In this document: positions 49,451-59,300 of the stretch, piece by piece
Layout of the letters: each line of letters opens with the position of its first letter
How positions within the stretch are numbered: position 1 is the stretch's first letter
NCBI GenBank assembly: GCA_014338185.1
Contig: QUBV01000006.1
Coordinates: 1 to 64,000 of the forward strand
Direction of reading: 5' to 3'
Length of the DNA stretch: 64,000 nucleotides
Source: Lysobacterales bacterium
GTDB taxonomy: Bacteria; Pseudomonadota; Gammaproteobacteria; Xanthomonadales; Rhodanobacteraceae
Notes under the pieces: model-generated
What the model saw: the letters and a program-made list of their open reading frames with translations, nothing else
What the model was told of the DNA's origin: nothing
Database searches by the model: none
Program-made: the position numbers and the translations under genes

Positions 49451-50401
49451 TCAGTCCACGAGTTGCTTGGCTTCGGACGGACCCACGATCTGCGCATGCC
49501 GCACCCGGCCGCGCGCCTCCAGCAGCGGATGCAGGAACACCACGCCGAGGATCAGCGCCGCGCCGAGGTAGAACGTCGGCGTGAGCTCGTGCTGCTCACC
49601 CAGCAGCAGGGCGGCGAGCACGATCGCATACACCGGTTCGAGGTTGGTGGCCAGTTGCGCGGCGAACGCACTCATGTGGCGCAGCGCCACCAGCGACAGC
49701 GTGAACGGCAGCAGGGTGCAGGCCAGCGCCAGCGCGAGCACGAGCAGCGCATCGCGTGCGTCGGGCAGGATGAAGACCTCGCTCGCGAGCGGCGCGAACA
49801 GCCACGGCAACAGCGGCGCGATCGCGGTCACGGTCAGCGTGCCCGCGCCCAGTTCCAGCGCGGTCACCGCAAACGCATCGCCCTGTTCCACCAGACGCTT
49901 GTTGAGCGAACCGAACAGCGCGACCAGCACCGCCGACAGCGTGCCCACGGCCAGTCCGAGCAGCATCGCCGGCGGCAGTCCGCCCACCACGAGCGCGACG
50001 CCGGGCAGGGTCGCCACCCCGAGCGCGAGTTCACGCCAGGAGAACCGGCGTCGCGCGAGCCACGGTTCCAGCAGCGCGGTCATCGGCGTGGCCAGCGCAA
50101 TGCAGGTCGCGCCGACCGATGCGTTGGCAAGCTTGATCGAGCCGTAGAAGGTGAGCCAGTGCAGCGCCACCAGCACCCCGATGCCCGCGTAGGCGAGCAC
50201 GAGCCGCGGCGGGATCGCGCGCAGCCCGCGCCAGGTGCGCGGCACCAGCGCCAGCGCGACCACCACGATGAGCATGCGCCACCACACCAGCGGCAGAGCG
50301 GCCAGCGAAATGAGCTTGCCGAGGATCGCGGTGAAGCCCCACAGCAGGACGCAGAAATGGATTTGCCACTGCGCCTTGGCAGCGGGCGACAGGGTGCTCA
50401 C
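49451..50401 (-). CDS. EamA-family (DMT superfamily) transporter
   Basis: A 316-residue inner-membrane protein with ten hydrophobic segments in two EamA repeats; the first covers about 10-140 and the second about 150-290. Typical pieces are FCVLLWGFTAILGKLI and LYGSIKL-like FYGSIKLANASVGA, and LAALLLGEQHELTPTFYLGA near the end. Members export amino acids, sugars or other metabolites; the substrate is not visible. The GTG at 50401 is preferred because a -10-like TATTGT lies just upstream; a TTG at 50413 would add four residues but falls inside that element. Confidence 0.85.
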   Translation of the reverse strand: MSTLSPAAKAQWQIHFCVLLWGFTAILGKLISLAALPLVWWRMLIVVVALALVPRTWRGLRAIPPRLVLAYAGIGVLVALHWLTFYGSIKLANASVGATCIALATPMTALLEPWLARRRFSWRELALGVATLPGVALVVGGLPPAMLLGLAVGTLSAVLVALFGSLNKRLVEQGDAFAVTALELGAGTLTVTAIAPLLPWLFAPLASEVFILPDARDALLVLALALACTLLPFTLSLVALRHMSAFAAQLATNLEPVYAIVLAALLLGEQHELTPTFYLGAALILGVVFLHPLLEARGRVRHAQIVGPSEAKQLVD

Positions 50402-50460
50402 GAATCGGGACAATACAGGCGGTGCGGGTTGCGCATCCTAGCGCAGGGAGGGCCGGGCCG

Positions 50461-51258
50461 ATGACAGCGCTGCGCATGTGGTTCAACGGCCGGCCAGCCA
50501 CGCTCGATGACGTCGGCGCGCTGCTCAGCACCCCGTATGGCCACTTCACCTCGATGCAGGCGCGTGGCGGGCGTGTGCAGGGTCTGCAGCGGCACCTGGC
50601 GCGCCTGCAGCAGGCCACGCGCGCGCTGTTCGCGAGCGATCTGGATCTGGACGCTGCGCGTGGCTGGCTGCGCGATGCACTCGGCGATGCGGACGCATCG
50701 GTGCGCATGAGCGTGTACTCGCGCGCGTTCGATCGCGAGCGGCCGCTGCAGCCGGCGGCCGCCGACCTGCTGCTCGTGCTGGGCCCGCCGCGCCGCGTCG
50801 ACGCCGCGCCGGTGCGCGTGTGCAGTGTGCAGGGCGAGCGCGCCGCGCCGCAGCTCAAGCACCTGGGCAGCTTCGGCCTGTGGTACCAGCGACGGCTCGC
50901 CCAACAGCGTGGCTATGACGATGCGCTGCTGGTCACTGCCGACGGCGAGGTGGCCGAGGGAACGATCTGGAACGTCGGCTTTGTCGACGCCGACGGCATC
51001 GTCTGGCCGACGGCTCCCGCGCTCGATGGCATCTCGATGCAACTGCTCAAGGCCGGGCTCGCCGAACTGGGCGTGGCGCAGACGGTGCGGCGGGTGGACC
51101 TGGCGGAGGTCGAGCGCTTCCGCGGTGCATTTTTCACCAACAGCACCTGTGCGGCGCTGCCGCTGGCCGCGATCGACGCGGTGACCTACACGCCCGGCCC
51201 GGCGACCCCGACGCTGCTGGCACGGGCGCTGGCGACCCAGCCGTGGGAGGCCCCCTGA
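50461..51258 (+). CDS. pabC: Class IV PLP aminotransferase, 4-amino-4-deoxychorismate lyase-like
   Basis: A 265-residue fold-type IV enzyme. The PLP lysine is Lys133 in LKHLGSFGLW, followed by GYDDALLVTADGEVAEGTIWNV and FFTNSTCAALPL, the cofactor phosphate region. PabC of this class makes p-aminobenzoate from aminodeoxychorismate. In related genomes pabC stands next to fabF and mltG; here that place holds pabB only, and this gene is 22 kb away. D-amino acid or branched-chain aminotransferases are possible alternatives. GGGAGG lies upstream of the ATG at 50461. Confidence 0.7.
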   Translation: MTALRMWFNGRPATLDDVGALLSTPYGHFTSMQARGGRVQGLQRHLARLQQATRALFASDLDLDAARGWLRDALGDADASVRMSVYSRAFDRERPLQPAAADLLLVLGPPRRVDAAPVRVCSVQGERAAPQLKHLGSFGLWYQRRLAQQRGYDDALLVTADGEVAEGTIWNVGFVDADGIVWPTAPALDGISMQLLKAGLAELGVAQTVRRVDLAEVERFRGAFFTNSTCAALPLAAIDAVTYTPGPATPTLLARALATQPWEAP

Positions 51259-51466
51259 ACGGCCACGCCCCCGCGGCGCGTGCAAGCGTGATGCAGTTCC
51301 GCGTTGGCGCGTGGCGCCGGTCCGCATCCATGGCCAAAACCTGCTGCTAGACTTCCGCCCGTTGCGCTGGCGGAACCGTGCCGCGTCAGCCAATCCCGCG
51401 CAGCCCCGGGGTCGTGGCGGCCGCAATGAACCAGTGTCAGCCTTGAGTCCATTTGGGAGAGAACCA

Positions 51467-52177
51467 ATGAAGAAGTCGTTGCTCGCCATCGCCGTCACCA
51501 TCAGCGGCCTGGTGGCCAGTGCCAGTGCATTTGCCGAGAAGCCCGCGATCGGCGTGGCCGAGTTCAAGAACGAGTCGGCGGCCGGCTGGTGGCGCGGCGG
51601 CGTGGGCTGGGAGTTGTCGGGCATGCTGTCCAACGAACTGGCCAGCAGCGGCCACTTCCGCGTGGTCGAGCGCAACAAGCTCGAGAAGGTGCTCGAGGAG
51701 CAGAACCTCGCGGCCTCGGGCCGCGTGCGCGCGGGCACGGGTGCCAAGATGGGACAGGTCACCGGCGCCGACTATCTCGTGTTCGGCACCGTCACCGATT
51801 ACGAAGAGAACACCGCGAGTACGGGCGGCGGGATCAGCTTCAAGGGCATCTCGCTTGGCGGCAAGAAGAGCCAGGCCTACGTGCGCGTGGACGTGCGCGT
51901 GGTCAACGCGACCACCGGCGACATCGAGTTCTCGCGCGCGATCGAAGGGCGCAGCTCCGGCGGCGGCATCAGCGTGGGCGTGTATCGCGGTGGTTTCGGC
52001 GGCGCGCTCGGCCATGAGGAGAACACGCCGGCCGGCAAGGCGATCGGCGCGGCGCTGGTCGAGATCAGCGAATACCTCGACTGCGTGATGGTGGTGCGCG
52101 GCAGCTGCGAGGCGGAGTACAACGCCAAGGAGCAGAAGCGTCGCGCCGGCACCAAGAAGGCGCTCAAGCTCGACTGA
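51467..52177 (+). CDS. CsgG/HfaB-like outer-envelope protein
   Basis: A 236-residue exported protein with a signal peptide (MKKSLLAIAVTISGLVASASAFA). The mature part matches the CsgG family: IGVAEFKNES, GMLSNELASSGHFRVVERNKLEKVLEEQ, GADYLVFGTVTDYEE and VRVDVRVVNATTGDI. CsgG forms the curli secretion pore, but the lipoprotein Cys is absent and no curli genes are nearby, so this is more likely one of the periplasmic or outer-membrane relatives of unknown role. GGGAG stands upstream of the ATG. A terminator follows. Confidence 0.82.
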   Translation: MKKSLLAIAVTISGLVASASAFAEKPAIGVAEFKNESAAGWWRGGVGWELSGMLSNELASSGHFRVVERNKLEKVLEEQNLAASGRVRAGTGAKMGQVTGADYLVFGTVTDYEENTASTGGGISFKGISLGGKKSQAYVRVDVRVVNATTGDIEFSRAIEGRSSGGGISVGVYRGGFGGALGHEENTPAGKAIGAALVEISEYLDCVMVVRGSCEAEYNAKEQKRRAGTKKALKLD

Positions 52178-52201
52178 GGCGCGATCGCACCGGTGGACAC
52201 G

Positions 52202-52236
52202 AACGGCGGCGGGGCAACCTGCCGCCGTTTGCTTGT
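52202..52236 (+). terminator. Intrinsic terminator after the CsgG-like gene
   Basis: A 9-bp stem AACGGCGGC/GCCGCCGTT, extended by three more pairs to a GCAA tetraloop, is followed by a weak T-rich run (TTTGCTTGT). It lies between two convergent genes. Confidence 0.7.
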
Positions 52237-52256
52237 GGCTCGGGTGTGGTGACGGC

Positions 52257-53693
52257 TCAGCGCGGCCGCGGGCCGCGACCGCGCTTGCGGCGACCCGGAC
52301 CCGGCGCGGGAGCGCGGTTGCCGATGTTGTCGTCGCGCCAGGAGTTGCCGGGCGCGCCGTGCACGTTGCCGTGTACGTTGCCACTGCGCGCTGGCGGCTT
52401 GCCCGGCGCGCGGTTGCCGCCACGCTCATCGCGCTGGCGTGGCTGGAACTGGCCGGCCTGGAAGGTCACTTCGGCACCGGGCCGCACGCCACGGCGTTTG
52501 CGCCCCGGCTGGCCCGCCGAATCGGGAAACCAGCTGCGCAACACCGCCGGACTGAGCCCGGGTTCGGCTGCCATGATGCCCTGCTGCGGCTTGCGCTGGC
52601 GTCCCTGGCGCTGGCCCTGGCCCGGCGCCGCCCGGTCCTGCCATGGGGTTTGTGCGCGCGCGCCGCGTTGCGCGCCGCCCTTGCCGGGCTTGCCCGCGCT
52701 GCGGCGTTTGCGCGACTTGTCGGGTATGCCACGCCAGCCATCGTCGCGGCCGCGGTCGAAGGCGGCGAACTCGCGGGCCTCCTCGTGGCGGGCGCCGGTC
52801 CATGCCTGTTGCGTGCTCGCCGCGGGCCGGAATTCGGTAGGAGCAGCGCGGCGCTGGCCGATCAGTGGCGCCAGCGTGAGCCGTGGTTCGGCCTTGGCGA
52901 TGCCGCTGCGTTCGCGCAGCTGCGCGACCTGTGCCGCGTCGAGCGGGGTGGACTGGCCACGCAGCAGTCCGCGCGGCAGTTCCACCGCGCCGTAGCGGAT
53001 GCGCTTGAGGCGCGAGACCATGAGCCCCTGCGATTCCCACATGCGCCGCACTTCGCGGTTGCGCCCCTCGCGGATGACCACGCGGAACCAGGAATGGCTG
53101 TTGCCGCGGCTGATCACGCCGATCTCGTCGAAATGGGCCGGGCCGTCCTCCAGTTCCACGCCGCTGCGCAGGCGCTCGATCACGCTGTCGGGCACCTCGC
53201 CATGCACGCGGCAGATGTACTCGCGCTCGATGCCCGAGCTCGGGTGCATCAGTGCATTGGCCAGCTCGCCATCGGTGGTGAGCAGCAGCAGCCCGGTGGT
53301 ATTGATGTCGAGCCGGCCGACCGCGATCCAGCGCGCGCCCTTGATCTGCGGCAGCTGCTCGAACACGGTGGGGCGCCCCTCGGGGTCCTCGCGCGTGGCC
53401 ACCACGCCGTCGGGCTTGTTGTAGATGAGCACCTGCGCGTGCTCGGCGTTGTCGGCCACCACCACGAAGCGCTTGCCGTCCATCTCGACCCGGTCGCCGC
53501 TGTGCACGCTCTGGCCGATACTCGCGACGGTGCCGTTGAGCAGCACGGCGCCCGCCTCGATGCGGGTTTCCAGCATGCGGCGCGAGCCGAGCCCGGCATT
53601 GGCGAGCACCTTGTGTAGGCGTTCCTCGACCGCGGGCGCGGTGCCGGCGTCGCTGTGCTTGAGCTTGAGTATGGTGCGCGGTGGCGTGGTCAT
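52257..53693 (-). CDS. rluB: 23S rRNA pseudouridine synthase RluB with long basic tail
   Basis: A 478-residue protein. Residues about 24-85 form an S4 RNA-binding domain (ERLHKVLANAGLGSRR), and about 86-265 a pseudouridine synthase domain with catalytic Asp129 in VGRLDINTTGLLLLT and GRNREVRRMWES. RluB makes pseudouridine 2605 in 23S rRNA. The last 200 residues are disordered and rich in Arg, Gly, Gln and Pro, with a repeated NVHG; E. coli RluB has only a short tail. The start at 53693 overlaps the scpB stop (ATGA), the common scpA-scpB-rluB order. Confidence 0.93.
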   Translation of the reverse strand: MTTPPRTILKLKHSDAGTAPAVEERLHKVLANAGLGSRRMLETRIEAGAVLLNGTVASIGQSVHSGDRVEMDGKRFVVVADNAEHAQVLIYNKPDGVVATREDPEGRPTVFEQLPQIKGARWIAVGRLDINTTGLLLLTTDGELANALMHPSSGIEREYICRVHGEVPDSVIERLRSGVELEDGPAHFDEIGVISRGNSHSWFRVVIREGRNREVRRMWESQGLMVSRLKRIRYGAVELPRGLLRGQSTPLDAAQVAQLRERSGIAKAEPRLTLAPLIGQRRAAPTEFRPAASTQQAWTGARHEEAREFAAFDRGRDDGWRGIPDKSRKRRSAGKPGKGGAQRGARAQTPWQDRAAPGQGQRQGRQRKPQQGIMAAEPGLSPAVLRSWFPDSAGQPGRKRRGVRPGAEVTFQAGQFQPRQRDERGGNRAPGKPPARSGNVHGNVHGAPGNSWRDDNIGNRAPAPGPGRRKRGRGPRPR

Positions 53694-54412
53694 GGCTCGG
53701 TTTCCGGGGTGCGCGGCAGATGGGCGGCGGCGGGTTCGCCGTCCGCGCCTTGGGGGTGGTCGGCCGTGGTCGCGGCCCCGTCGCGGCCGTCGTCGCCTGC
53801 GGCGACGCCGTCGAGGTCGGCCGCATCGATCGGCGCAGTCGGCATGGGTGCGATGCCGTCGAGCGCGAGCTGGCGTTCGATGTCGTCGAGATCGTGGATC
53901 TCGCCGAGCGTGGGCAGGTCTTCCAGCGACTTGAGCTGGAAGTAGTCCAGGAACTGGCGCGTGGTGCCGAACAGGGCGGGGCGGCCGGGCAGATCGCGGT
54001 GGCCGACCACGCGCACCCACTCGCGCTCCTCCAGCGTGCGCACGATGTGGGTCGACACCGCCACGCCGCGAACCGCTTCGATCTCGGCGCGCGTGATCGG
54101 CTGGCGATAGGCGATGAGCGCGAGTGTCTCCAGCAGCGCGCGCGAGTAGCGCGAGGGCTTTTCGGCCCACAGCCGGCTGACGAAGGCATGTTCCTCGCGC
54201 CGCACCTGGTAACGGAATCCCGAGGCCACCTCGACCAGTTCCACGCCGCGGCCGGTGCAGTCCTGCTGCAGTTCCTGCAGCGCGAGCGCGAGCTGCTCGG
54301 GCGGCGGCATGTCGAACTCGTCGAACAAGCCGGCCAGTTGCGGGATCGTCAACGGATGTGCCGCGGCCAGCAGGGCCGCTTCGACGATGCGTTTGAGTTG
54401 GGCGGTTTCCAT
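53690..54412 (-). CDS. scpB: Segregation and condensation protein B
   Basis: A 240-residue protein. Residues 1-165 hold the two winged-helix domains of ScpB (MPPPEQLALALQELQQD, LLETLALIAYRQPITRAEIEAVRG, LFGTTRQFLDYF). ScpB dimers bind ScpA and so regulate the Smc ring. The last 60 residues are acidic and low-complexity. It lies between scpA, 50 bases upstream, and rluB, which it overlaps by four bases. Smc is encoded divergently 2 kb away. Confidence 0.95.
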   Translation of the reverse strand: METAQLKRIVEAALLAAAHPLTIPQLAGLFDEFDMPPPEQLALALQELQQDCTGRGVELVEVASGFRYQVRREEHAFVSRLWAEKPSRYSRALLETLALIAYRQPITRAEIEAVRGVAVSTHIVRTLEEREWVRVVGHRDLPGRPALFGTTRQFLDYFQLKSLEDLPTLGEIHDLDDIERQLALDGIAPMPTAPIDAADLDGVAAGDDGRDGAATTADHPQGADGEPAAAHLPRTPETEP

Positions 54413-54462
54413 CCGGATGATCGGTTGCGGGCGGGGTGGGGTTGGGACGGGGCGAGCGGTGC

Positions 54463-55326
54463 TCAGGCCGCGTCGGGGTTGGCCAGGGCCAGTGACTTGA
54501 GGTAGATCGGCGCGAGCGCGACTTCCTGCACGATCTCGATGAGCTGTTCCTTGGCCAGTTCGAGCATCGCGAGGAACGTCACCACCACGCCCAACCGGCC
54601 CTCGCGCAGGTCGAACAGGCTCTCGAAGCGGTGGAAGCTGCCGTCACCCAGGGTCGCGAGCATGTCGCTCATGCGGCTGCGCACGTTGAGCGTCTCGCGC
54701 TGGATCGCGTGATGGCCATGCAGCTCGGCGCGCCGCATCACGTCGCGAAACGCCAGCAGCAGTTCGCGCAGGTCGACCGGCGGCGGCAGGCGCACCACGT
54801 TGCGCTCGTCGCTGATGACGTGGGCGAGGGCAAAATCGCGCTCCTGCCGCGGCAATGCGTCGATGTCCTCGGCGGCCTGCTTGAAGCGTTCGTATTCCTG
54901 CAGGCGGCGCACCAGTTCGGCGCGCGGATCGGCTTCGCCGCCTTCCTCGGCCGGTGGCCGCGGCAGCAGCAGGCGCGACTTGATCTCGGCGAGGATCGCG
55001 GCCATCACCAGGTACTCGGCCGCGAGTTCGAGCTTCATCTCGCGCATCATCTCGATGTAGTCGACGTACTGCCGCGTGATTTCCGCGATCGGGATGTCGA
55101 GGATGTCGAGGTTCTGGCGCCGGATCAGGTACAGCAGCAGGTCGAGCGGTCCCTCGAACGCATCGAGGATGACCTCGAGCGCGTCCGGCGGGATGTACAG
55201 GTCCTGCGGAATCTCGAGCACGGGTTGGCCGCGCACCAGCGCCAGCGGGATTTCCTGCTGCTGCGGCGGTGCTGCGAACGGCGAAGCCGGTTCAGGCGCG
55301 TTGGATGGTTGGGCAGTCTGGTTCAT
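54463..55326 (-). CDS. scpA: Segregation and condensation protein A
   Basis: A 287-residue kleisin that bridges the Smc heads. The N-terminal segment FEGPLDLLLYLIRRQNLDILDIPI (about 53-76) binds the Smc neck, the middle part is helical with AEYLVMAAILAEIKSRLLLPRP, and the C-terminal winged helix (VVTFLAMLELAKEQLIEIVQ) contacts the Smc head. The first 40 residues are a Pro/Ala-rich extension. It is the first gene of scpA-scpB-rluB with a promoter 220 bases upstream. Confidence 0.95.
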   Translation of the reverse strand: MNQTAQPSNAPEPASPFAAPPQQQEIPLALVRGQPVLEIPQDLYIPPDALEVILDAFEGPLDLLLYLIRRQNLDILDIPIAEITRQYVDYIEMMREMKLELAAEYLVMAAILAEIKSRLLLPRPPAEEGGEADPRAELVRRLQEYERFKQAAEDIDALPRQERDFALAHVISDERNVVRLPPPVDLRELLLAFRDVMRRAELHGHHAIQRETLNVRSRMSDMLATLGDGSFHRFESLFDLREGRLGVVVTFLAMLELAKEQLIEIVQEVALAPIYLKSLALANPDAA

Positions 55327-55653
55327 GCTCGTCCCATGCAGCCCGGCGCCTCACGACGCGGGTCAACACGGGTCACAGCCGGTTACGACAGGGCGCCACG
55401 GGCACAACACCCAAGCAGGCACCCGCAACGACACGGGACCGGACGGGACAATCCGGCAACGACAAAACACTTCAGCAAGACGGGATCGGTTTGCGGAGCG
55501 CGGCCAGCGTCGCAAACGCCGGGTCCGACCGATCGACACGACCATAGACTAAGCGCAAACGCGCAGCCGCGCAATCACCCGCGACGGACGCTGGCACGGC
55601 GAATCGCACCACGCATCGGGTAACATGATCGACCGCCCATGGATGTGTTCCCG
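55327..55653. other. Divergent intergenic region scpA / yciI
   Basis: These 327 bases hold the scpA promoter at 55546-55574 on the minus strand, leaving an untranslated leader of about 210 bases for scpA, and a plus-strand -10-like TAACAT at 55621-55626 for yciI. Open frames across the region lack coding character. No stable hairpin with a T-run was seen in the leader. Confidence 0.45.
55546..55574 (-). promoter_or_regulatory. Promoter of scpA-scpB-rluB
   Basis: On the minus strand, -35 TTGCGC (55574-55569), a 17-base spacer and -10 TAGTCT (55551-55546). The same TTGCG-17-TA pattern occurs before the arg leader and after alaS. Confidence 0.6.
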
Positions 55654-55953
55654 ATGCTGTACGCGATCATCGGTACCGATGTCCCCGACTCGCTGGCGCT
55701 GCGCGCGGCGGCGCGGCCCGCGCACCTGCAGCGGCTGCAGGCGCTGCGCGAGCAAGGCCATCTCGTGCTGGCCGGGCCGCTGCCGGCGATCGATGCGGCC
55801 GACCCGGGCCCGGCCGGTTACAGCGGCAGCCTGATCGTGGCCGAATTCGCCGACCTTGCGGCGGCGCAGGCCTGGGCCGCGGCCGATCCCTACGTCGCGG
55901 GCGGGGTGTACGCCCAGGTCGACGTGCGGCCGTTCCGGCAGGTGCTGCCATGA
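55654..55953 (+). CDS. yciI: YciI family protein
   Basis: A 99-residue ferredoxin-like-fold protein of the YciI family. It starts MLYAIIGTDVPDSLALR and contains RPAHLQRLQALREQGHLVLAGPL and the acidic DPYVAGGVYAQVDVRPF; the His near residue 22 and an Asp are the conserved pocket residues. Related proteins act in aromatic dehalogenation, but the cellular role of YciI itself is unclear. The start at 55654 matches the family; an ATG at 55639 adds five residues. Its stop overlaps bolA (ATGA). Confidence 0.88.
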   Translation: MLYAIIGTDVPDSLALRAAARPAHLQRLQALREQGHLVLAGPLPAIDAADPGPAGYSGSLIVAEFADLAAAQAWAAADPYVAGGVYAQVDVRPFRQVLP

Positions 55954-56216
55954 GCGACCGGATCGAGCGGATCCGGGCGCGCCTGGCCGCGTTGGCGCCG
56001 CTGCAGCTCGCGGTCGAGGATGACAGCCACCGCCACGTCGGCCATGCGGGGGCGCGCGATGGACGCGGCCATTTCAACCTGCGCATCGTCAGCGCCGCGT
56101 TCGCGGGGTTGGCGCCGCTGGCACGCCACCGCGTGGTGTACGAGGCCTTGGGCGACCTGCTGCAGACCGACATCCACGCGCTGTCGATCCAGGCGCGCGC
56201 GCCCGGCGAAACCTGA
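55950..56216 (+). CDS. bolA: BolA family protein
   Basis: An 88-residue protein with the BolA fold. Conserved parts: RIERIRARLAALAPLQLAVEDDS, HVGHAGARDGRGHFNLRIVS, FAGLAPLARHRVVYEALGDLL and IHALSIQA. BolA proteins bind [2Fe-2S] clusters together with monothiol glutaredoxins, and some regulate transcription. It overlaps yciI by four bases; the yciI-bolA pair is usual in Lysobacterales. A gap of 164 bases separates it from smc. Confidence 0.92.
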   Translation: MSDRIERIRARLAALAPLQLAVEDDSHRHVGHAGARDGRGHFNLRIVSAAFAGLAPLARHRVVYEALGDLLQTDIHALSIQARAPGET

Positions 56217-56380
56217 GCGCCCGTGGCCTGCGGACGCGCGCTACAGGCACGGACGGCCCGACGCGAAGCCAATGTGCAAGTGACTGATTCACAAGCTGCC
56301 GGACCCGCATCCCTGCTGGCCGCGGCAGCCCACATCCGGGGGCCGGCGCAAGCCGACCGCCTTGCCGAGGTAACCGCTGC

Positions 56381-59300
56381 ATGCGCCTGACAACGATCAA
56401 GCTGGCCGGATTCAAGTCGTTCGTGGATCCGACCGCGTTGCACCTGCCGACCAACATGACCGGCGTGGTCGGTCCCAACGGCTGCGGCAAGTCCAACATC
56501 ATCGACGCGATCCGCTGGGTGATGGGCGAGAGCGCGGCCAGCCGCCTGCGCGGCGATGCGCTCACCGACGTGATCTTTTCGGGCTCCAGCGGCCGCAAGC
56601 CGGTAGGCAGCGCGATGGTGGAGCTGCTGTTCGACAACTCCGACGGCGCGATCGCGGGCGAATACGCCGGCTACAACGAGATCTCGGTCAAGCGCGTGGT
56701 CAGCCGCGATGGCCAGTCGCAGTACTTCCTCAACGGCGTGCGCTGCCGCCGTCGCGACATCACCGACATCTTCCTCGGTACCGGGCTGGGGCCGCGCAGT
56801 TACTCGATCATCGAGCAGGGCATGATCTCCGAGATCGTCGAGGCCGATCCCGAGCAGCTGCGCAACCACCTCGAGGAGGCGGCCGGCATCTCGCGCTACA
56901 AGGAGCGGCGCAAGGAGACCGAGAGCCGCATCAAGGCCACGCGCGAGAACCTCGACCGTGTGCGCGACGTGCGCGACGAGGTCGACAAGCAGCTGGAACA
57001 CCTCAAGCGCCAGGCCCGCACCGCCGAGCGCTGGCAGCAGCTCAAGGCCGAGCAGGCGCGCAAGGAGGCCGAGGTCAAGGCGCTGGAACTGCGCGCGGCG
57101 CAGGCCGAGCTGGAGGTGCAGGCGGGCGCGGTGCGCAAGGCCGAACTGGCGATCGAGGAACGCCTGGCCCAGCAGCGCCACACCGAGCTCGCGCTGGAGC
57201 AGGGGCGTGAAAGCCATGCCGCCGCCGCGGCGCAGGTCAACCAGGTGCAGGCGCAGGTTTACCAGGTCGGCAGCGAGATCGCGCGCATCGAGCAGCAGAT
57301 CCAGCACCGCAAGCAACTGGCCGAGCAGCTCGAGCGCGCCCGCAGCGAAACCGAGCGCGCCCATGCCGAGCTCACGCGCCATGTCGAACTCGACCAGCAG
57401 CGGCATGGCGAGGCCGCGGGCGAACTGGCCGCCGCCGAGCCGCGATCGCAGCAGCTGCGCGATGCCGCGGCGGCCGCGGCCGAGGCGCTGCGCGCGGCCG
57501 AAGCGCGGCTCGCGCAATGGCAGGGCCAGTGGGATGAGCATGCACAGTCGACGTCGGCGGCCGGGCAGGCGGCCGAGGTCGAGCGCACGCGCCTGAACTA
57601 CCTCGACCAGCAGACGCTGGCGGGCGAGCAGCGCCGTGGCGCACTCGAAGCCGAGCGCAACGCCACGCAGATGGACGAATTGGAACAGGCACTGGCGCGG
57701 CTGGAGGGCGAGCACGACAGCTTGCGCGAGCAGGTCGCGCACCTGACCGACGCGCTGGACGAGCGCCGCCGCGCCGCCGAGGGCGCGCTCGAGGCCGAGC
57801 GCGCGGCACAGGCCGCGCTGTCGGCCCAGCGCAGCGAACTGGAAGGCCTGCGTGGCCGTCTGGCCTCGCTGGAGGCGCTGCAGCACGCCGCGCTCGGCGA
57901 GGATGGGGCGGGCAGGGACTGGCTCGAGGCCGTCGGCATCGGCGATGCGCGGCGGCTGGGTGCGGCGCTGCAGGTCGAGCCGGGCTGGGAGCGCGCGGTG
58001 GAAAGCGTGCTCGACGGCTGGCTCGATGCGGTGCTGCTCGATGCCCCGCTCGACCATGCCGACGCGCTGGCTTCGCTCAGCGGTGCCGACCTGGTGCTGA
58101 TGGCATCGGGCGAAGGCGGTGCGCCCGCCGCCGATTCACTGGCGGCGCGCGTACAGGGGCCGGCGGCCGCGCGCGCCTTGCTCGCGCGCGTGCGCACTTG
58201 CGAGTCGCTCGCGGCGGCGCAGGCCCAGGCAGCGCAACTGGCCCCAGGCGAGTCGCTGGTCACGCCGGCGGGCGAATGGTTCGGCCACGGTTTCGTGCGC
58301 GTGCAGCGCGGCGCGGGTGCCCAGGTCGGCGTGCTCGCGCGCGAACGCGAGATCCGCGAGGCCAGCGCACGCCTGTCGGAGCTGGAGGAGGCGATCCGGC
58401 TGCAGGGCGAGGCGATGGTGGTGGGCAAGCAACAGCGCGTCGATGCCGAGCACGCGCGCGAGGATGCCCAGCGCGAGCTGTACACCACGCATCGGCGCCT
58501 GGCCGAAGTCGCCGGGCAACTGCAAAGCCAGCGCGGCCGCATCGACAGCGCCAGCGAGCGCCAGCGCCGCATCGCGCAGGAACTGGACGAGGTGATCGGC
58601 GCACTCGACGCGGGGCGCGAGCAGGCGCGCGAGGCGCGCGGGCGGCTGGAACAGGCGATCGAGCACATGAGCGGGCTGGAGCGGCGCCGCCATGACCTCG
58701 ATGGCGAGCGGCGCAGCCTGCTGGAGGCGCGCGAGGAAGCGCGCATGAACGCGCGCGAGGCCAGCGATGCCGCGCACGAACTCGCGCTGTCGATCGAGTC
58801 GCGCCGCACCACGGTGGCGGCGCTGCAGGAGTCGCTGTCGCGCATGCAGGACCAGCTGGCGCAGTTGCAGGCGCGGCGCGAGGAAGTGGCGCTGCAGCTG
58901 GCCTCGTCCAGTGACCCGTTGCCAGGGCTGGAGGATGAGCGCCAGGTGCAACTCAACCAGCGCCTGCTGGTCGACCGGCAGATGGTCGAGGCGCGCCAGC
59001 GCCTGCAGGAGCAGGACGCCGAACTGCGGCGCCTGGAGCAGGAACGCCACCAGTTCGAGCAGACCTTGACCGAGCAGCGCGAGGCGCTCGCGCAGCTGCG
59101 CCTGCGCGAGCAGGAGCACAGGTTGCGGGCGCAGGTGCTGGCGGGCGCGATCAGCGATGCAGGCTTCGAGTTCGCACAGCTCATCGACAGCGTGCCGGCC
59201 GATGCCGCGGTCGACCGCTGGCAGGCCGAGGTGGCCGAACTCGAGCAGAAGATCCGTCGGCTCGAGCCGGTCAACCTCGCCGCGATCAGCGAATACGAGG

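Noticed and set aside
55592-55608. Sigma-54-like TGGCAC promoter before yciI
   Set aside because: The -12 half (GC at the required spacing) is not present; only the -24 half matches.
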